Part shown: in pieces, positions 30,531 through 32,133 of the stretch | How the letters are laid out: every line of letters starts with the position of its first letter | Position numbering within the stretch: the stretch's first letter is position 1 | From: Bryobacterales bacterium | GTDB taxonomy: Bacteria; Acidobacteriota; Terriglobia; Bryobacterales; Bryobacteraceae | Direction of reading: 5' to 3' | NCBI GenBank assembly: GCA_003152325.1 | Contig: PLZX01000336.1 | Span: 58,159-90,291 of the forward strand | Length of the DNA: 32,133 nucleotides | Program-made: the position numbers and the translations under genes | Notes under the pieces: generated by a model | The model's database searches: none | What the model was told of the DNA's origin: nothing | The model's input: the letters and a program-made list of their open reading frames with translations, nothing else

Positions 30531-30553
30531 GCATGCCGGCTGCATCGGCATGC
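30531..30553 (+). terminator. Hairpin directly downstream of the TonB receptor stop
   Basis: GCATGCCG-GCTGCAT-CGGCATGC: perfect 8-bp arms, 7-nt loop; no U-tract. Confidence 0.4.
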
Positions 30554-30571
30554 GCATGATTCAACTCCGTA

Positions 30572-30597
30572 CCGGCGGCTTCGCGCGAGGCCGCCGG
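30572..30597 (+). terminator. Second hairpin downstream of the TonB receptor
   Basis: CCGGCGGC-TTCGCGCGAG-GCCGCCGG: perfect 8-bp arms; no clear U-tract. Confidence 0.4.
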
Positions 30598-30697
30598 AAG
30601 GGAAGTTGTAATCCAACGCATGGAGCGCGCCGGGGGTCACCCCTGCCTAAACCCCACGTGTGATCGCAAACGATGTTTAATATCCTTGGAGTCTGCT

Positions 30698-32133
30698 ATG
30701 TTTGATCGTCAGAATAAGATGGGCCGGCTGCTCTTGGCGACCGCCACCCTCATCTTGCTTTTCGGCGTTAGCCGGGTTTCGGGTCAGCAATCCGGCGCCG
30801 GTTCCCAACCGGCGTATCTCAATCCATCGCTACCTATTGACCAGCGCGTTGACGACTTGGTCTCCCGCATGACCATGGAGGAAAAGGCCGGCCAGATGGT
30901 GAATACATCGGCTGCCATCCCGCGTCTGCAGGTTCCCGCCTACAACTGGTGGACTGAGGCCCTGCACGGCATCGTAACCAATAACGCTACGGTGTTCCCG
31001 CAGGTAATCGGATTGGGCGCCACCTTCGACGCACCGCGAATCCGTGAAATGGCGGTTGCCATCAGTACCGAGGCGCGGGCCCGGTTCCATGAATTGCAGC
31101 AGCAACAGGCCGGCGGTGCCGCGGCCGGGTTCGGCCGCGCGTTTGGCCTCGATTTTTGGGCGCCGAACATCAATATTTTCCGCGATCCACGCTGGGGCCG
31201 CGGCCAGGAAACTTATGGCGAGGATCCCTTCCTCACCGGCCGCATGGCCGTGGCATTCGTCACTGGAATGCAGGGCGACGATCCCAAGTACTTTCGAACC
31301 ATCGCCACTCCCAAGCACTTCGCCGTGCACAGCGGGCCCGAACCCACCCGGCACACCGTCGACGTGAAGATCTCCCTGCATGATGAGGAAGATACCTACC
31401 TGCCCGCATTCCGTGCGGCAATCGTGGAGGGCAAAGCCGATTCGGTGATGTGCGCCTACAACAACATAAACGGCCAGCCGGCATGCGCGAATCAATTCCT
31501 GCTGCAGGACATCCTGCGCGGAGCATGGGGGTTCCAGGGCTACGTGGTTTCCGACTGCGGCGCCATAGGTGACATCGCCAGCGGCCACCATTTCGTCCAA
31601 ACCAAGGCGGAGGCGGCGGCCATCTCGCTGAAGAGAGGAACGGACAACGATTGCGGCTCAGGGGACGTCCCGGCCTATCTCGAAGCCATGCAGAAGAACC
31701 TGATCAGCCAGCCGGAAGTGGACGTGAATCTCAAGCGCATGTTCAAAGCGCGCTTCCAGTTGGGCCTGTTCGATCCGCCTTCGATGGTGAAGTACACCGG
31801 GATTCCGGCATCCGAGGCCGATAGCGAAGCGCATCGCCAACTGGCGCTCCGGATATCCCGGGAAAGCATGGTGCTGCTGAAGAACGACGGCACCCTTCCG
31901 CTGAAGTCCACCGTTAAGAACATCGCCGTTGTGGGGCCTCTGGCCGATTCGGTGCAGGCGCTCCGGGGAAATTACAGCGGAACTCCGTCGCGCTCCACCA
32001 CGCTGATCGACGGCATCCGCAAGCAGTTCCCGGCGGCGAAAGTCACCTATAACCCCGGGACCACATTCCTGCGCGATCCGGTGGTGGTGCCCGCAACCGC
32101 ACTGCATGATCTGACGGCCGCGTATTTCAAGGG
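30698..32133 (+). CDS. GH3 beta-glucosidase/beta-xylosidase, second paralog, truncated by the window end
   Basis: ATG 30698: MFDRQNKMGRLLLATATLILLFGVSRVSGQQ...RVDDLVSRMTMEEKAGQMVNTSAAIPRLQVPAYNWWTEALHG...FWAPNINIFRDPRWGRGQETYGEDPFLTGR...YVVSDCGAIGDI; open to the last base. Not in the ORF track because no stop is present. Confidence 0.93.
   Translation, partial: MFDRQNKMGRLLLATATLILLFGVSRVSGQQSGAGSQPAYLNPSLPIDQRVDDLVSRMTMEEKAGQMVNTSAAIPRLQVPAYNWWTEALHGIVTNNATVFPQVIGLGATFDAPRIREMAVAISTEARARFHELQQQQAGGAAAGFGRAFGLDFWAPNINIFRDPRWGRGQETYGEDPFLTGRMAVAFVTGMQGDDPKYFRTIATPKHFAVHSGPEPTRHTVDVKISLHDEEDTYLPAFRAAIVEGKADSVMCAYNNINGQPACANQFLLQDILRGAWGFQGYVVSDCGAIGDIASGHHFVQTKAEAAAISLKRGTDNDCGSGDVPAYLEAMQKNLISQPEVDVNLKRMFKARFQLGLFDPPSMVKYTGIPASEADSEAHRQLALRISRESMVLLKNDGTLPLKSTVKNIAVVGPLADSVQALRGNYSGTPSRSTTLIDGIRKQFPAAKVTYNPGTTFLRDPVVVPATALHDLTAAYFK

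Overview
GC-rich, acidobacterial-looking (taxon inferred from protein style only) polysaccharide-utilization region of about 32 kb. The minus strand carries GH3 and GH10. A divergent, tightly packed plus-strand gene run (about 5394-18167) encodes GH43, a small beta-sandwich protein, GH43 with a C-terminal discoidin-like domain, a sialate-O-acetylesterase-type SGNH protein, GH95, GH9 and an LctP-family permease. These are followed by a transmembrane regulator-like protein with two malectin domains (minus), a CE1-type esterase, GH51, an aldo-keto reductase/Zn-alcohol dehydrogenase pair (minus), an Oar-like TonB-dependent receptor, and a second GH3 that runs off the window end and is missing from the ORF track. 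The most interesting signals lie outside the ORFs. (1) A shared, precisely phased operator-like motif, YTAAC-N8-YTAACSGTTAR, occurs at four intergenic sites and is followed by a partly conserved leader. (2) One operator copy sits 26 bp from the largest possible start codon of the malectin regulator, suggesting an autoregulated carbohydrate-sensing one-component system. (3) An unlisted C-terminal remnant of an enolase-superfamily dehydratase-like gene is fused to one of these leaders. (4) Gly/Arg/Ala/Pro-rich low-complexity inserts recur in most of the secreted enzymes, across unrelated folds. All homology calls come from reading motifs by eye; no searches were run.
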